A stretch of 64,000 nucleotides of DNA from positions 1 through 64,000 of the forward strand of contig JBBIUE010000010.1 in NCBI GenBank assembly GCA_037440405.1, written 5' to 3'. This document shows positions 37,001-44,458 of this stretch, piece after piece. The notes under the pieces are model-generated. The model did not search any database. It worked only from the letters and a program-made list of their open reading frames with translations, and was not told the origin of the DNA. The translations under genes and the position numbers were made by a program. Origin of the DNA: JANMGV01 sp037440405 (lineage in GTDB: Bacteria > Planctomycetota > Planctomycetia > Pirellulales > Pirellulaceae). Each line of letters starts with the position of its first letter. Positions within the stretch are counted from its first letter, which is position 1.

Positions 37001-37772
37001 GTCCCAAGGCACAGTTCATGCCAACCGACAACAGCGGGAAGTGAGCGATGGCGGTCCAAAAGGCTTCCACGCTCTGGCCACTCACGAACGTTCGCCCACC
37101 CTTGTCGAACGTACCACTCGCCATCACTGGTACATCTGAGCCAGTCTCTTCGAAATATTCTGCGATGGCAAAAAGGCAAGCTTTCAGATTGAGCGTGTCA
37201 ATCGCTGTTTCCGGCAACAAGATATCCACACCCGCTTCAACCAAGGCTGCCACCTGGGCCTTGTAGCTTGCTTTCATCTCATCGAACGTAACCGGTCGAT
37301 AAGCTGCGTCCTCGACTCTCGTACTGATTGCCGTTTGCATGGTCGTTGGTCCGATGCTTCCGGCAATGAAACGGGGACGCTTATCTTTTTTCCCGATTCG
37401 CTCAGCCGCCTTACGAGCACATTCCACTGCCGCGACGTTGATCTCACGAACAAGTTCATCTGGCAACCCAAATTCAATCATTCCGAGTGGGCTGGCACCG
37501 AACGTATTTGTTTCGACGATGTCCGCGCCCGCTTCAAAGTAAGCGTAGTGAATGTCGGTAATTGCGTCGGGATGGGTAAGACAGAGAATGTCCGAGAATC
37601 GAACTAGGTCCTTGTTGTGATCAGCGAATCGCCGCCCCCGCACGGCTTCCTCATCCAATCGAAGTCTCTGAATCATCGTTCCCATGGCGCCGTCAAGGAC
37701 AAGCAACCGCTCGCGGACGAGGCTGGGAAGTATGTGGTTGGATGCCGATCGCCGCAACATAGCCAATTCCAT
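34074..37772 (-). CDS. metH: Cobalamin-dependent methionine synthase
   Basis: 1232 aa, full length. It makes methionine from homocysteine and methyl-tetrahydrofolate. Domain order is visible: homocysteine domain (LLVLDGAMGTMIQRLRL; zinc cysteines in MNCALGPDIM and GGCCGTTPDHIRA), pterin domain (MVGERTNVTGSKAFAKLIL), B12 domain (DVHDIGKNIVGVVLGCNHY, the DxHxxG cobalt-ligand motif), and C-terminal SAM activation domain (RPAPGYPACPDHTEKGKLFQ). It is a single gene divergent from the 38157 cluster. I see no cobalamin riboswitch upstream by eye. ATG 37760 is an alternative start. Confidence 0.96.
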   Translation of the reverse strand: MELAMLRRSASNHILPSLVRERLLVLDGAMGTMIQRLRLDEEAVRGRRFADHNKDLVRFSDILCLTHPDAITDIHYAYFEAGADIVETNTFGASPLGMIEFGLPDELVREINVAAVECARKAAERIGKKDKRPRFIAGSIGPTTMQTAISTRVEDAAYRPVTFDEMKASYKAQVAALVEAGVDILLPETAIDTLNLKACLFAIAEYFEETGSDVPVMASGTFDKGGRTFVSGQSVEAFWTAIAHFPLLSVGMNCALGPDIMRPHIEEMARVSSIPLSCHPNAGLPNEMGNYDLGPSAMADYIEDFARQGWLNIVGGCCGTTPDHIRAIAERIRGIPPRRDPEPVVWTRLSGQLPCDIRPDARFTMVGERTNVTGSKAFAKLILADKFDEAVEVARQQVENGATIIDVNMDAALLDGVAAMTKFLRLIAGDSVVAAVPVMIDSSKWEVIEAGLKNCQGKAIVNSISLKDGESEFLRRAQLVRRYGAACVVMAFDEQGQAAEIDDKVRICKRAYDLLVKKVGFDPQDIIFDPNILAIATGMEEHNAYAVNFIEATRIIKKECPGALISGGVSNISFSFRGNDVVREAIHSAFLFHAIRAGMDMGIVNAGQLAVYEDIPKELLEAVEDVLLNRRHDSTERLIALSEKYRKGDKKATTENLEWRNAAVRDRLKHALIHGIDKFIEQDVEEARHSCTRCLEVIEGPLMDGMSVVGDLFGAGKMFLPQVVKSARVMKKAVGYLTPYMEAEKAAAGAEASKARGKILLATVKGDVHDIGKNIVGVVLGCNHYEVIDLGVMVPCEKILEVAQTEGVDIIGLSGLITPSLDEMVHVAKEMKRINLKVPLLIGGATTSAKHTAVKIAPAREDPVVHVVDASRCVGVVENLMNPESFESFAASNRGLQAELVASFESRQAKLIPYAEALSRRFQSDWSTVRIDTPSFLGTRTLKNYSLEKIEKYIDWSPFFMTWELKGKYPKIFSDPKLGPQAKELYEHAQGLLFDVIARGSLQAHAVYGFWPANSDDDDIVVFTDESRSTEFMRFCFLRQQWERKGQNDFRSLADYVAPISSGRRDYLGAFVVTAGHGTDELAHAFERQHDDYNSIMIKALADRLAEAFAELLHEQARRDWGYGIEERLSNEELIEEAYRGIRPAPGYPACPDHTEKGKLFQLLNAEAETGVKLTESFAMWPAASVSGFYFAHPEARYFAVDRILKDQVESYSRRKGQSVAVTERWLSPNLA

Positions 37773-38156
37773 CTGAAGGCTCTGGGTTTCAAGGGGAAAA
37801 ACCCGAAAAAAATCATCTGCTGATGGTAACTTGTATCGATAGGGCTGAACAGATTCAAACCCTTCAAAACGATCAATCTCGAACGATATTGCCCTTTCGA
37901 CGTACCCGTGAAATCAGTACTTTCTCTCGCAGCGCGCAGCAACCGGACCTTCCGCAATAGTCGATTTCTACTATGGGGGGACGAGTGGGGCGGCGAGCAA
38001 GAGCGAGGGCGTTATAAAATTCCCAAACTTCCAAGTTCGCGCAATCGGCAAAAAGCTCAAGCTTGACACGATCGATACCGATAATCGTTCGACAAGGGAA
38101 GTTAGGCATTAGATTCTTACGCGAAGGCGACCATTGCCGCAGAGGACGGAGCCACC
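37773..38156. other. Divergent intergenic region between metH and the 38157 cluster
   Basis: 384 bases. It should contain the metH promoter and the promoter of the EPS-like cluster. A minus-strand frame across it overlaps the coding start at 38157 and looks unconserved. No clear riboswitch or operator found. Confidence 0.35.
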
Positions 38157-39503
38157 ATGGCACCTGTGAGAAATACCATCGAGGAACGAAGAGCCCGACC
38201 GCGTTTCGAAAGTACTCGTCCTCGCTCCACGGCCACCTCAGCTCCACTGCTGTTGCGTCTTCCAAGGATTCGAGTCGACCAAGGGAAATCGACCGAAAAA
38301 TCTGACCGATTCGTGGCAACGGCGGAGGCTGAGAACTCGATCGACCCTATCGTCAAGACATCCGCAGCCATCACTGGCGAGCAACAAGCCGAAAGCCAAT
38401 TCCTACGACCACAAGATCGAACGCAAGACAATGCAGACGAGGTATCGACCTCGGTCAAGCAATTAGGCTCTCGAAGTTGGCTCGATGACTGGACGAACGG
38501 AGTCATCATCTTCTTGGTGACGGTCGTGGTGGTGACGACGCTATTGCTTGTCATTCAGTCACCAACATTTCGTCAGAGCAAGTGGTTCCGAGGCCTTGTG
38601 GAAGAACAGAAGAATGGTGCATCTTCGGAGTTCCTAGTCGAGCAAAAGCAAGTTGCATCGCAGGAAGCATCCAGGGTAGCAGAATCCGCAACAGCCAGTG
38701 ACCCAAGTTCGTCCGACTCGAACTCGACCACGAGCCAAACGGTTCAAACGCCGCTCGACGGGCCGAAGCCATTGCTCATCGAAGGCATTTCAACCAAGGT
38801 GGAAGCAATCCCTTCATCTGCACGTACACAAAGCAATCCGGCAGCTCGCGCGCTCAGTACGGGAACAGACCTTGAGGATGCTGACTTCCAATTCGGGGAA
38901 ATCCCACACGATCCGCCCGCAGGATCATCGACTTCGGGAGACCTTGAAGCTCGTCGAAATCCACCTGCTCCGACCGCATCGGAGCGAACTGCCGCTGTTT
39001 CTCCTTCAACTTCACAGCGAAGGATCACCGAGACCGAATATGCCGAATCGAACGTGGAGCAGTTACTTCAACTGTTGAAGCAACAGCGCGGACAAGCTGG
39101 AGAAACTATCAATGGCCAAGCTCCAGGATTTGCGCAAGCCAGCCCCATGATGAATTCCACGAGTGGTGTCCCTGCCCGAATGGCAAGTGTGCCGACGGGT
39201 CCGATGGGAGTTCCTGGTGGATGGAGTCCGCCGAATGGAACGATGACCAACATTCCGAATGCAGTCAATGGCTGGGGACAATCGGGTCCGACGGGACAGC
39301 CGAATAGCGGATTTGCAACTCCTCCCGCTCCACAAACTCCGTACGAATCGATGCTGCCCTCGCTGTTGGAGGAAATGCCGTTCGGTGGTCCCGATGACAT
39401 GTATTCGCCTCCACCAGCGTATCAACCTGTTGCTCCGGCATTCAATCCGCCGCCTGGCTTCAATCAAATGCCACAGGGGTACGGTCAACCGCCATACCGC
39501 TGA
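38157..39503 (+). CDS. Single-pass membrane protein of unknown function, first gene of an ATPase cluster
   Basis: 448 aa. A basic, Arg/Ser-rich N-terminus precedes one transmembrane helix (NGVIIFLVTVVVVTTLLLVI, about residues 120-140). The following exported part is Ser/Thr- and Gln-rich, has a short coiled-coil-like LLQLLKQQRGQAGE, and ends in a Pro/Gly/Gln-rich tail (PPAYQPVAPAFNPPPGFNQM). No domain is recognised. It precedes the CpsD-like ATPase by 46 bases and the ExeA-like ATPase, so it may be the membrane partner of that module, as in exopolysaccharide co-polymerase systems. That role is inferred from position only. Confidence 0.6.
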   Translation: MAPVRNTIEERRARPRFESTRPRSTATSAPLLLRLPRIRVDQGKSTEKSDRFVATAEAENSIDPIVKTSAAITGEQQAESQFLRPQDRTQDNADEVSTSVKQLGSRSWLDDWTNGVIIFLVTVVVVTTLLLVIQSPTFRQSKWFRGLVEEQKNGASSEFLVEQKQVASQEASRVAESATASDPSSSDSNSTTSQTVQTPLDGPKPLLIEGISTKVEAIPSSARTQSNPAARALSTGTDLEDADFQFGEIPHDPPAGSSTSGDLEARRNPPAPTASERTAAVSPSTSQRRITETEYAESNVEQLLQLLKQQRGQAGETINGQAPGFAQASPMMNSTSGVPARMASVPTGPMGVPGGWSPPNGTMTNIPNAVNGWGQSGPTGQPNSGFATPPAPQTPYESMLPSLLEEMPFGGPDDMYSPPPAYQPVAPAFNPPPGFNQMPQGYGQPPYR

Positions 39504-39549
39504 TCAGAGACCAAAATGGAAATTCATTCGAACGGAGCCGAAGTTCCCC

Positions 39550-40956
39550 ATGAGTAACGTCAACCAAGCATTTCTTCGAGCTTACTCGAAAGATCGTCGC
39601 CAAACTCAGGCGGGAGGAATCCGCAATGATCGAGTGGCTGGCAAAACATTTGAAACGGGAGCATCTGCCGAACCTACCAGCGTTCAGTATCATCGAGTGA
39701 ATCCCGGCGACACTCCCGTCGAGATTCCGACACCGTGGATATCGAGCGTCGAAGTCGTCGGAATCCTGACGACTCCCGATGTACGGACTCGCAAGTCGAC
39801 TTCGGTTGTTACGAATCCACCACAGAAGCCTCAGCAGATCCCACCATTGCAGCAGCCAACCACCGAGCTTCGCCAGACGAACTCTCAGGATCGTGGGATC
39901 GAGCCCATGAGCGAACCGGTTCAAGCAGTCAGCATCGAACCACGATTGCACACTCCGCATGCGATTCCGAGAAACCACTTTGATCGATTCGCTCTCGCGT
40001 CGGATGACGACAGCGACTCGACCCAGCGACCTGCAGCAGACTTGCCGAGGGCTCCGGCGGAATCAGCGACCGAGGGGACGACGACCCTTCGAGACTACAT
40101 TGATCGAACGCGAGGATCAGCGATTCGATTCACGGATGTCAGCGATGATTTCGATGCGTCGAGGGAGCACAACATCGCTTCGTTGAAACAGCGGCAGAAG
40201 GAACTCCGATGGGAAGAGGAGCAACGGGCGCGGTTGGCGGAAGCCCAATTGCGGGCGATTCAACGACAGCATACCACTGCCCCTCCCAAAACGGAGGAAC
40301 TTCACCCAGTGTGGGAAGTCGACCGATTCTACTGGCCGGAAATAAGCGATCGCTTGTTGCAAGCGGAAGCTCTTTCGTTTCAACAGATCGGGAATCATTT
40401 GATCTCAAGCAGTAACGACGGCTTAAGGACGTTAGCGGTCACTTCGGCGAGAGAGGGAACGGGGCGAACCACTGTTGCTATCTGTTTGACCCGGATTGCG
40501 GCGAAGGCAGGGTTGCGAGTGGCTCTCATTGACGCTGATGTGAATCATCCGTCTCTTGCTGACCAGCTAAACATCGAATTCGCTCATGGTTGGGAGGAGC
40601 ACATCGCAAACGGAATTCCATTGGATGAATGTGCTATTCAATCGGTCGAGGAGGGACTGACCATCTTTCCGTGCAAAGTGGATGCGCAGCCACTGAGTTT
40701 GGCCTTGGACCACCCCAAAATTCGAGAAATGATAGGGCAAATGGCCGGAACCTTCGATTTGGTCATCCTCGATTGCAACCATTTGGGAGCGGCTGGCGGT
40801 AAACTATTAGGTTCTGGACGTGATGGTACGATCGACGCTGCAGCCTTGGTGGTTGATGGAACTTCAGAGCGCCACGACGTGATTGACTACGCCATCGAGC
40901 GACTACAGCAAATCGGGATACACTCGGTCGGATTGATCGAGAATGGGATCGGTTGA
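39550..40956 (+). CDS. CpsD/Wzc-like ParA-fold ATPase with an altered Walker A motif
   Basis: 468 aa. The start at 39550 (MSNVNQAFLRAYSKDRRQTQ) was chosen as the first ATG after the previous stop. Residues 1-250 are Pro/Ser-rich and probably disordered; the C-terminal half is a BY-kinase-like fold: LRTLAVTSAREGTGRTTVAI, then LRVALIDADVNHPSLADQLN and FDLVILDCNHLG. Related tyrosine autokinases have GxGKST here; this one has GTGRTT, with Arg (40465-40467) for the catalytic Lys. No Tyr-rich tail is seen. It may be a degenerate or regulatory ATPase of a polysaccharide or surface-protein export machine with its neighbours. Confidence 0.75.
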   Translation: MSNVNQAFLRAYSKDRRQTQAGGIRNDRVAGKTFETGASAEPTSVQYHRVNPGDTPVEIPTPWISSVEVVGILTTPDVRTRKSTSVVTNPPQKPQQIPPLQQPTTELRQTNSQDRGIEPMSEPVQAVSIEPRLHTPHAIPRNHFDRFALASDDDSDSTQRPAADLPRAPAESATEGTTTLRDYIDRTRGSAIRFTDVSDDFDASREHNIASLKQRQKELRWEEEQRARLAEAQLRAIQRQHTTAPPKTEELHPVWEVDRFYWPEISDRLLQAEALSFQQIGNHLISSSNDGLRTLAVTSAREGTGRTTVAICLTRIAAKAGLRVALIDADVNHPSLADQLNIEFAHGWEEHIANGIPLDECAIQSVEEGLTIFPCKVDAQPLSLALDHPKIREMIGQMAGTFDLVILDCNHLGAAGGKLLGSGRDGTIDAAALVVDGTSERHDVIDYAIERLQQIGIHSVGLIENGIG

Positions 40957-41036
40957 TCGTCCGCTGAACAAGGTAGCACGGGATCGAGCACGTTCGGAAT
41001 CGTCGCTCGATTGATTCGGAACAAAGAGAAAGTCCC

Positions 41037-41873
41037 ATGTACGAGCAATATTGGAAGCTGAGTTGTCGTCCCTTCGAAAATCGATTCGACGGAAATTTTT
41101 ATTATCCGTCGGAGTCTCAGCAAGCGGCTGCCATCAAGTTACGCTATGCGGTCGAGAATCGCCGATCCGTAGTTCTGCTGACGGGAATCAGTGGAATGGG
41201 AAAGACCATGCTGCTGAAGCAGTTGCGTGACCAGATGGCGGAGTGGATTCAACCTTTTGGTTCGTTAGCATTTCCGCTTCTGGATGCCCAGCAGTTTCTT
41301 CGAGTCGTCGCGAAACAACTTCAACCGAGCGTCGATCCAGTCTTGGTTCGCGAAACCGACGGTGCTCTGGAGGTAATCGAGCAGACCTTGAGATTCAACA
41401 CGGAATCGGGACGACATGCGGTGCTGGCCGTCGACGAAGCCCACGCATTGGAGCAGCAAGGATTGCTTGAGCCAATTCGTTTCTTGCTGAATCTCGCAGC
41501 GGACACATCTCATGGAGAATCGTCATTGACAGTTGTCCTCGTTGGACAGCCAACGTTATTGGCTCAAGTGCAACGATACTCATCGCTGGACGAACGAGTG
41601 GCCATTCGCGCATCGCTGCCCCGTTTTGGAATGGATGAGACAATCGCGTACATCATCCATCGAATTCGAGTCGCCGGGGGGAATGCCGAAGAGATATTCG
41701 ACGATGGCGCACTCGAACAAGTCTACATGCTGACGCAAGGTATTCCGCGACGTATCAACCGTTTATGCGATCTGGCTCTCATGGTTGGTTTCGCCGAAGA
41801 CACGCACAATTTAACCGTCGAACTCCTCGAGAATGTTCATGGGGACTTGGCGACCCCATCGCTGGTGGATTGA
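41037..41873 (+). CDS. ExeA-like AAA ATPase
   Basis: 278 aa. The sequence MYEQYWKLSCRPFENRFDGN followed by FYYPSESQQAA resembles the ExeA/GspA and XrtA-associated ATPase family. Walker A is TGISGMGKTMLLKQLRDQ, Walker B AVLAVDEAHALEQQG, and a sensor or arginine region FGMDETIAYIIHRIRVAG with QGIPRRINRLCDLALMVGF. In ExeA these proteins energise secretin assembly; in EPS loci they accompany a tyrosine autokinase. Here it is 80 bases downstream of the CpsD-like ATPase, which supports a shared role. Confidence 0.8.
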   Translation: MYEQYWKLSCRPFENRFDGNFYYPSESQQAAAIKLRYAVENRRSVVLLTGISGMGKTMLLKQLRDQMAEWIQPFGSLAFPLLDAQQFLRVVAKQLQPSVDPVLVRETDGALEVIEQTLRFNTESGRHAVLAVDEAHALEQQGLLEPIRFLLNLAADTSHGESSLTVVLVGQPTLLAQVQRYSSLDERVAIRASLPRFGMDETIAYIIHRIRVAGGNAEEIFDDGALEQVYMLTQGIPRRINRLCDLALMVGFAEDTHNLTVELLENVHGDLATPSLVD

Positions 41874-41887
41874 GATCGCAATCTGGC

Positions 41888-42712
41888 ATGTCCATGCTCG
41901 AAATCACTCTTCCCGAGAACCTGAGCCAAGCTATTGAAGGAAGGCTGGCGCTCGCAGTCCAGCTCGCTATCCGTGCCGGTGAAGTCACTCTCCACTATTT
42001 TCGCAACAACAACTATCAGGTCGATCGTAAGCGAGATCGATCTCCGGTCACTCAGGCCGATATCGAATCGGAGACAACCATTCGCAATGGAATCGCCGAG
42101 CATTTTCCTGAAGATACCGTTTCGGGTGAAGAACTAGGGACGATTCGAGGTTCCAGTGAATTCGAGTGGATCATCGATCCCATCGATGGCACGAAGAGTT
42201 TCATTTCCGGTGTGCCCCTTTACTCGACCTTGATCGGCCTCACCAAGCAGAACGAACCGTGCATCGGCGTCATATACATTCCAGCGCTTCGCGAAATCGT
42301 CTTCGCCGCAGTCGGTAAGGGTGCCTGGTATCAGATGGACGGCGGCACGTTGCAGCGAGCAACTGTTTCGCGTCAGTCCGTGCTGTCCGATAGTTTATTC
42401 GTCACATCGGAAGTAGCGAACTTTGGGGCGAGAAGCGTCTCCGCAGCGTACACCGAGTTGGAGCGAGCTGCTTATATCACGCGCAGTTGGGGAGACGGCT
42501 ATGGCTATTTGCTGGTCGCGACGGGTCGGGCCGAGATCATGGTGGATCCACTTGTCCACCCCTGGGATGCAGCCGCCGTGATCCCGGTGATCGAGGAAGC
42601 TGAAGGACGTTGCACCGACTGGAGCGGTAAACGCTCCCACTTATCCGGTGATTTGGTAGCAACCAATGGCTTGTTGCACGAGGAAGTATTGAACCACCTA
42701 GCTGTGCGGTGA
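41888..42712 (+). CDS. hisN: Inositol-monophosphatase-family phosphatase, histidinol-phosphatase type
   Basis: 274 aa from ATG 41888, 15 bases after the ExeA-like gene. Metal sites of the family are visible: TVSGEELGTI, WIIDPIDGTKSFISGVPLYS and VDPLVHPWDAAAVIPVIEEA. DPIDGTKSF is the HisN-like variant; IMPases have DPIDGTTNF. The likely reaction is histidinol phosphate dephosphorylation in histidine synthesis, but activity on inositol phosphate or other substrates cannot be excluded. No other his gene is close. The coding frame is open upstream through the ExeA-like gene end. Confidence 0.75.
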   Translation: MSMLEITLPENLSQAIEGRLALAVQLAIRAGEVTLHYFRNNNYQVDRKRDRSPVTQADIESETTIRNGIAEHFPEDTVSGEELGTIRGSSEFEWIIDPIDGTKSFISGVPLYSTLIGLTKQNEPCIGVIYIPALREIVFAAVGKGAWYQMDGGTLQRATVSRQSVLSDSLFVTSEVANFGARSVSAAYTELERAAYITRSWGDGYGYLLVATGRAEIMVDPLVHPWDAAAVIPVIEEAEGRCTDWSGKRSHLSGDLVATNGLLHEEVLNHLAVR

Positions 42713-43254
42713 GATCGTGCAATTCGAATCGACGAATGAGATTTTCTGACGAGGACGGCCATCGCTCCTTCGGTCGTCGCAGCACTTTGCGGTTTTGCCT
42801 TGCCTTCCCTTTTTTGGAACGGTTGCCTGCAGGTAGTAACTCTTGGCGAACATCATTCTGTCATGCCAGCAATCGAACGGGTCCTGGAGAAGGTGGACAA
42901 TCACCTACGCTTTGGGATTGTTTCATTCTCCTCGTAGAACCAAGTAAATGCCAACGAGTCGCTGCTCGACTGAACACGACTATTTCATCGGCTCACTGGT
43001 TGCGGTTCGCACGCCAAGCAAGGGCCACCGAAAGCTTTGGCAAATGGGATGGTTCATCCTCCGCTTGCTCGTTCGTCTCTCTATCTGCGTTCGCCTAGCG
43101 GTTCCACGATGTTCGTGCTCCTGATCCTAAGCCAAGAAAAGTGAAATAACCACTTTCGTGGCAGTGAGAAACCTTGCAGGCGTTAGCAAAGAGGACGTAT
43201 TTCCGAATACAATCTTTTTACTCCGCAATACACTTCTAGATCGGGAGATCGAAC
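42713..43254. other. Intergenic region without a supported gene
   Basis: 542 bases. Short frames on either strand are Arg/Ser/Cys-rich and look non-coding. Near the hydrolase start there is a small CCACTTTCGTGG hairpin and TCGGGAGA as ribosome-binding site. It could hold an sRNA or decayed gene; nothing supports it. Confidence 0.4.
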
Positions 43255-44136
43255 ATGTTCGCAAACGTCCTGATAGCGCAACGATTGCACTTGGTTTTAC
43301 TCGTTAGCATGACTGCGACGTTGGGCTATGCTCAACAAGTTCATCGTGACGTTCCTTATGTCGATGCAGGAACGGAGCGGCAGAAGCTCGATATCTATAC
43401 TCCCCAAGATGCGAAAGGAGTTCCCGTTGTCTTTTGGATTCACGGCGGTGGCTGGCAAACCGGAGATAAATTGGATGTCGCGTTAAAGCCCCAAGTCTTC
43501 AATGATCGAGGACTCGTTTTTGTCTCAACGAACTACCGATTGCTGCCTGAAGTGGAAATGGGAGAACTCATTCGGGATGTCGCGAAGGCACTTGGTTGGG
43601 TTCATCGGAACATTGAGGACTACGGCGGCGATCCCTCGCGAATACTGGTGATGGGACACTCCGCAGGGGCTCAATTAGCAGCGATTCTCTGCATCGACGA
43701 CCGCTATCTTCAAGAAGTCGATGTTCCATTGGAGGTGCTTCGCGGTTGCGTACCTGTCGATGGCGACACCTACGATATTCCTGCGATCATCGCGACGGCG
43801 GAGTTTCGACAGACACTTCATGGGCTACCTTTGCCAACGTACGGCCATCGGGTCAAATTTGGCAATGACCCGAAAAAGCACATTGATTTCTCGGCAGTCA
43901 CGCACGTCGCGAAGGGCAAAGGAATTCCCCCGTTCTTGATCCTCTATGTTGCTGGCCATCCGGACGTCACGGCCCAGGCCCTTCGATTGGCCAATGTACT
44001 GAGACGAGCAGAGGTGAGCGTAGACCTCTTTGCGGCTCCCGACACCACGCATTCGAGATTGAATGATCATTTGGGCAGGGACGACGATCCAGCGACGATC
44101 GAACTTTGGAAGTTTCTTGACCGTATTCAGCCATAA
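43255..44136 (+). CDS. Secreted alpha/beta-hydrolase (esterase/lipase-like)
   Basis: 293 aa. A signal peptide (LHLVLLVSMTATLGYAQQ) is followed by DVPYVDAGTERQKLDIYTP. The oxyanion motif VVFWIHGGGWQTGDKLDVAL and the nucleophile elbow MGHSAGAQLAAIL identify the hormone-sensitive-lipase/BD-FAE-like alpha/beta-hydrolase family; the His is in DTTHSRLNDH and the acid in HPDVTAQAL. Substrate unknown, possibly acetylated polysaccharide as for related planctomycete enzymes. Single gene with GGGAGA upstream of the start. Confidence 0.85.
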   Translation: MFANVLIAQRLHLVLLVSMTATLGYAQQVHRDVPYVDAGTERQKLDIYTPQDAKGVPVVFWIHGGGWQTGDKLDVALKPQVFNDRGLVFVSTNYRLLPEVEMGELIRDVAKALGWVHRNIEDYGGDPSRILVMGHSAGAQLAAILCIDDRYLQEVDVPLEVLRGCVPVDGDTYDIPAIIATAEFRQTLHGLPLPTYGHRVKFGNDPKKHIDFSAVTHVAKGKGIPPFLILYVAGHPDVTAQALRLANVLRRAEVSVDLFAAPDTTHSRLNDHLGRDDDPATIELWKFLDRIQP

Positions 44137-44458
44137 GTGACTCCGAATTCGAATCCTTTGGCCGACAGCGATAAGGCGAGCGGAGGAGATAGATCTACCT
44201 GTCGAAGCCCGCTGAGTCAGCGAGGAACCATTGTTTCCTGCCTCACTTAAGTTTCGGGCTGGTAGAGTTTCCATGGCCGCTCGCCATTCCATGCACACAG
44301 AAGTTGAGAAGAACTCGGCGAGACAAGACTGCGTTTGCTTGTGCCGTCCGACTTTGCTTCCGCTCCCTCGCTTATCAATCAAGATTGGTGAGGCCGTATG
44401 AGTGCCTTTCCAGACGCCTGCTCAAGAGGGGCCAGCCGACGATGTATCTGAGCGAAGC
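44137..44458. other. Convergent intergenic region without a supported gene
   Basis: 322 bases between the hydrolase and the kinase-Hsp70 gene, convergent. No gene, no clear T-tailed hairpin. Confidence 0.4.

Noticed and set aside
37773..38156. Cobalamin riboswitch upstream of metH
   Set aside because: No B12-box-like conserved core was visible by eye.
37873..38319. Minus-strand 148-residue open frame between metH and the 38157 gene
   Set aside because: Overlaps the start of the convincing + strand gene and shows no recognisable domain.
42713..43254. 129-residue + frame starting in the hisN 3' end
   Set aside because: Arg/Ser/Cys-rich sequence without motif, in a non-coding-looking gap.
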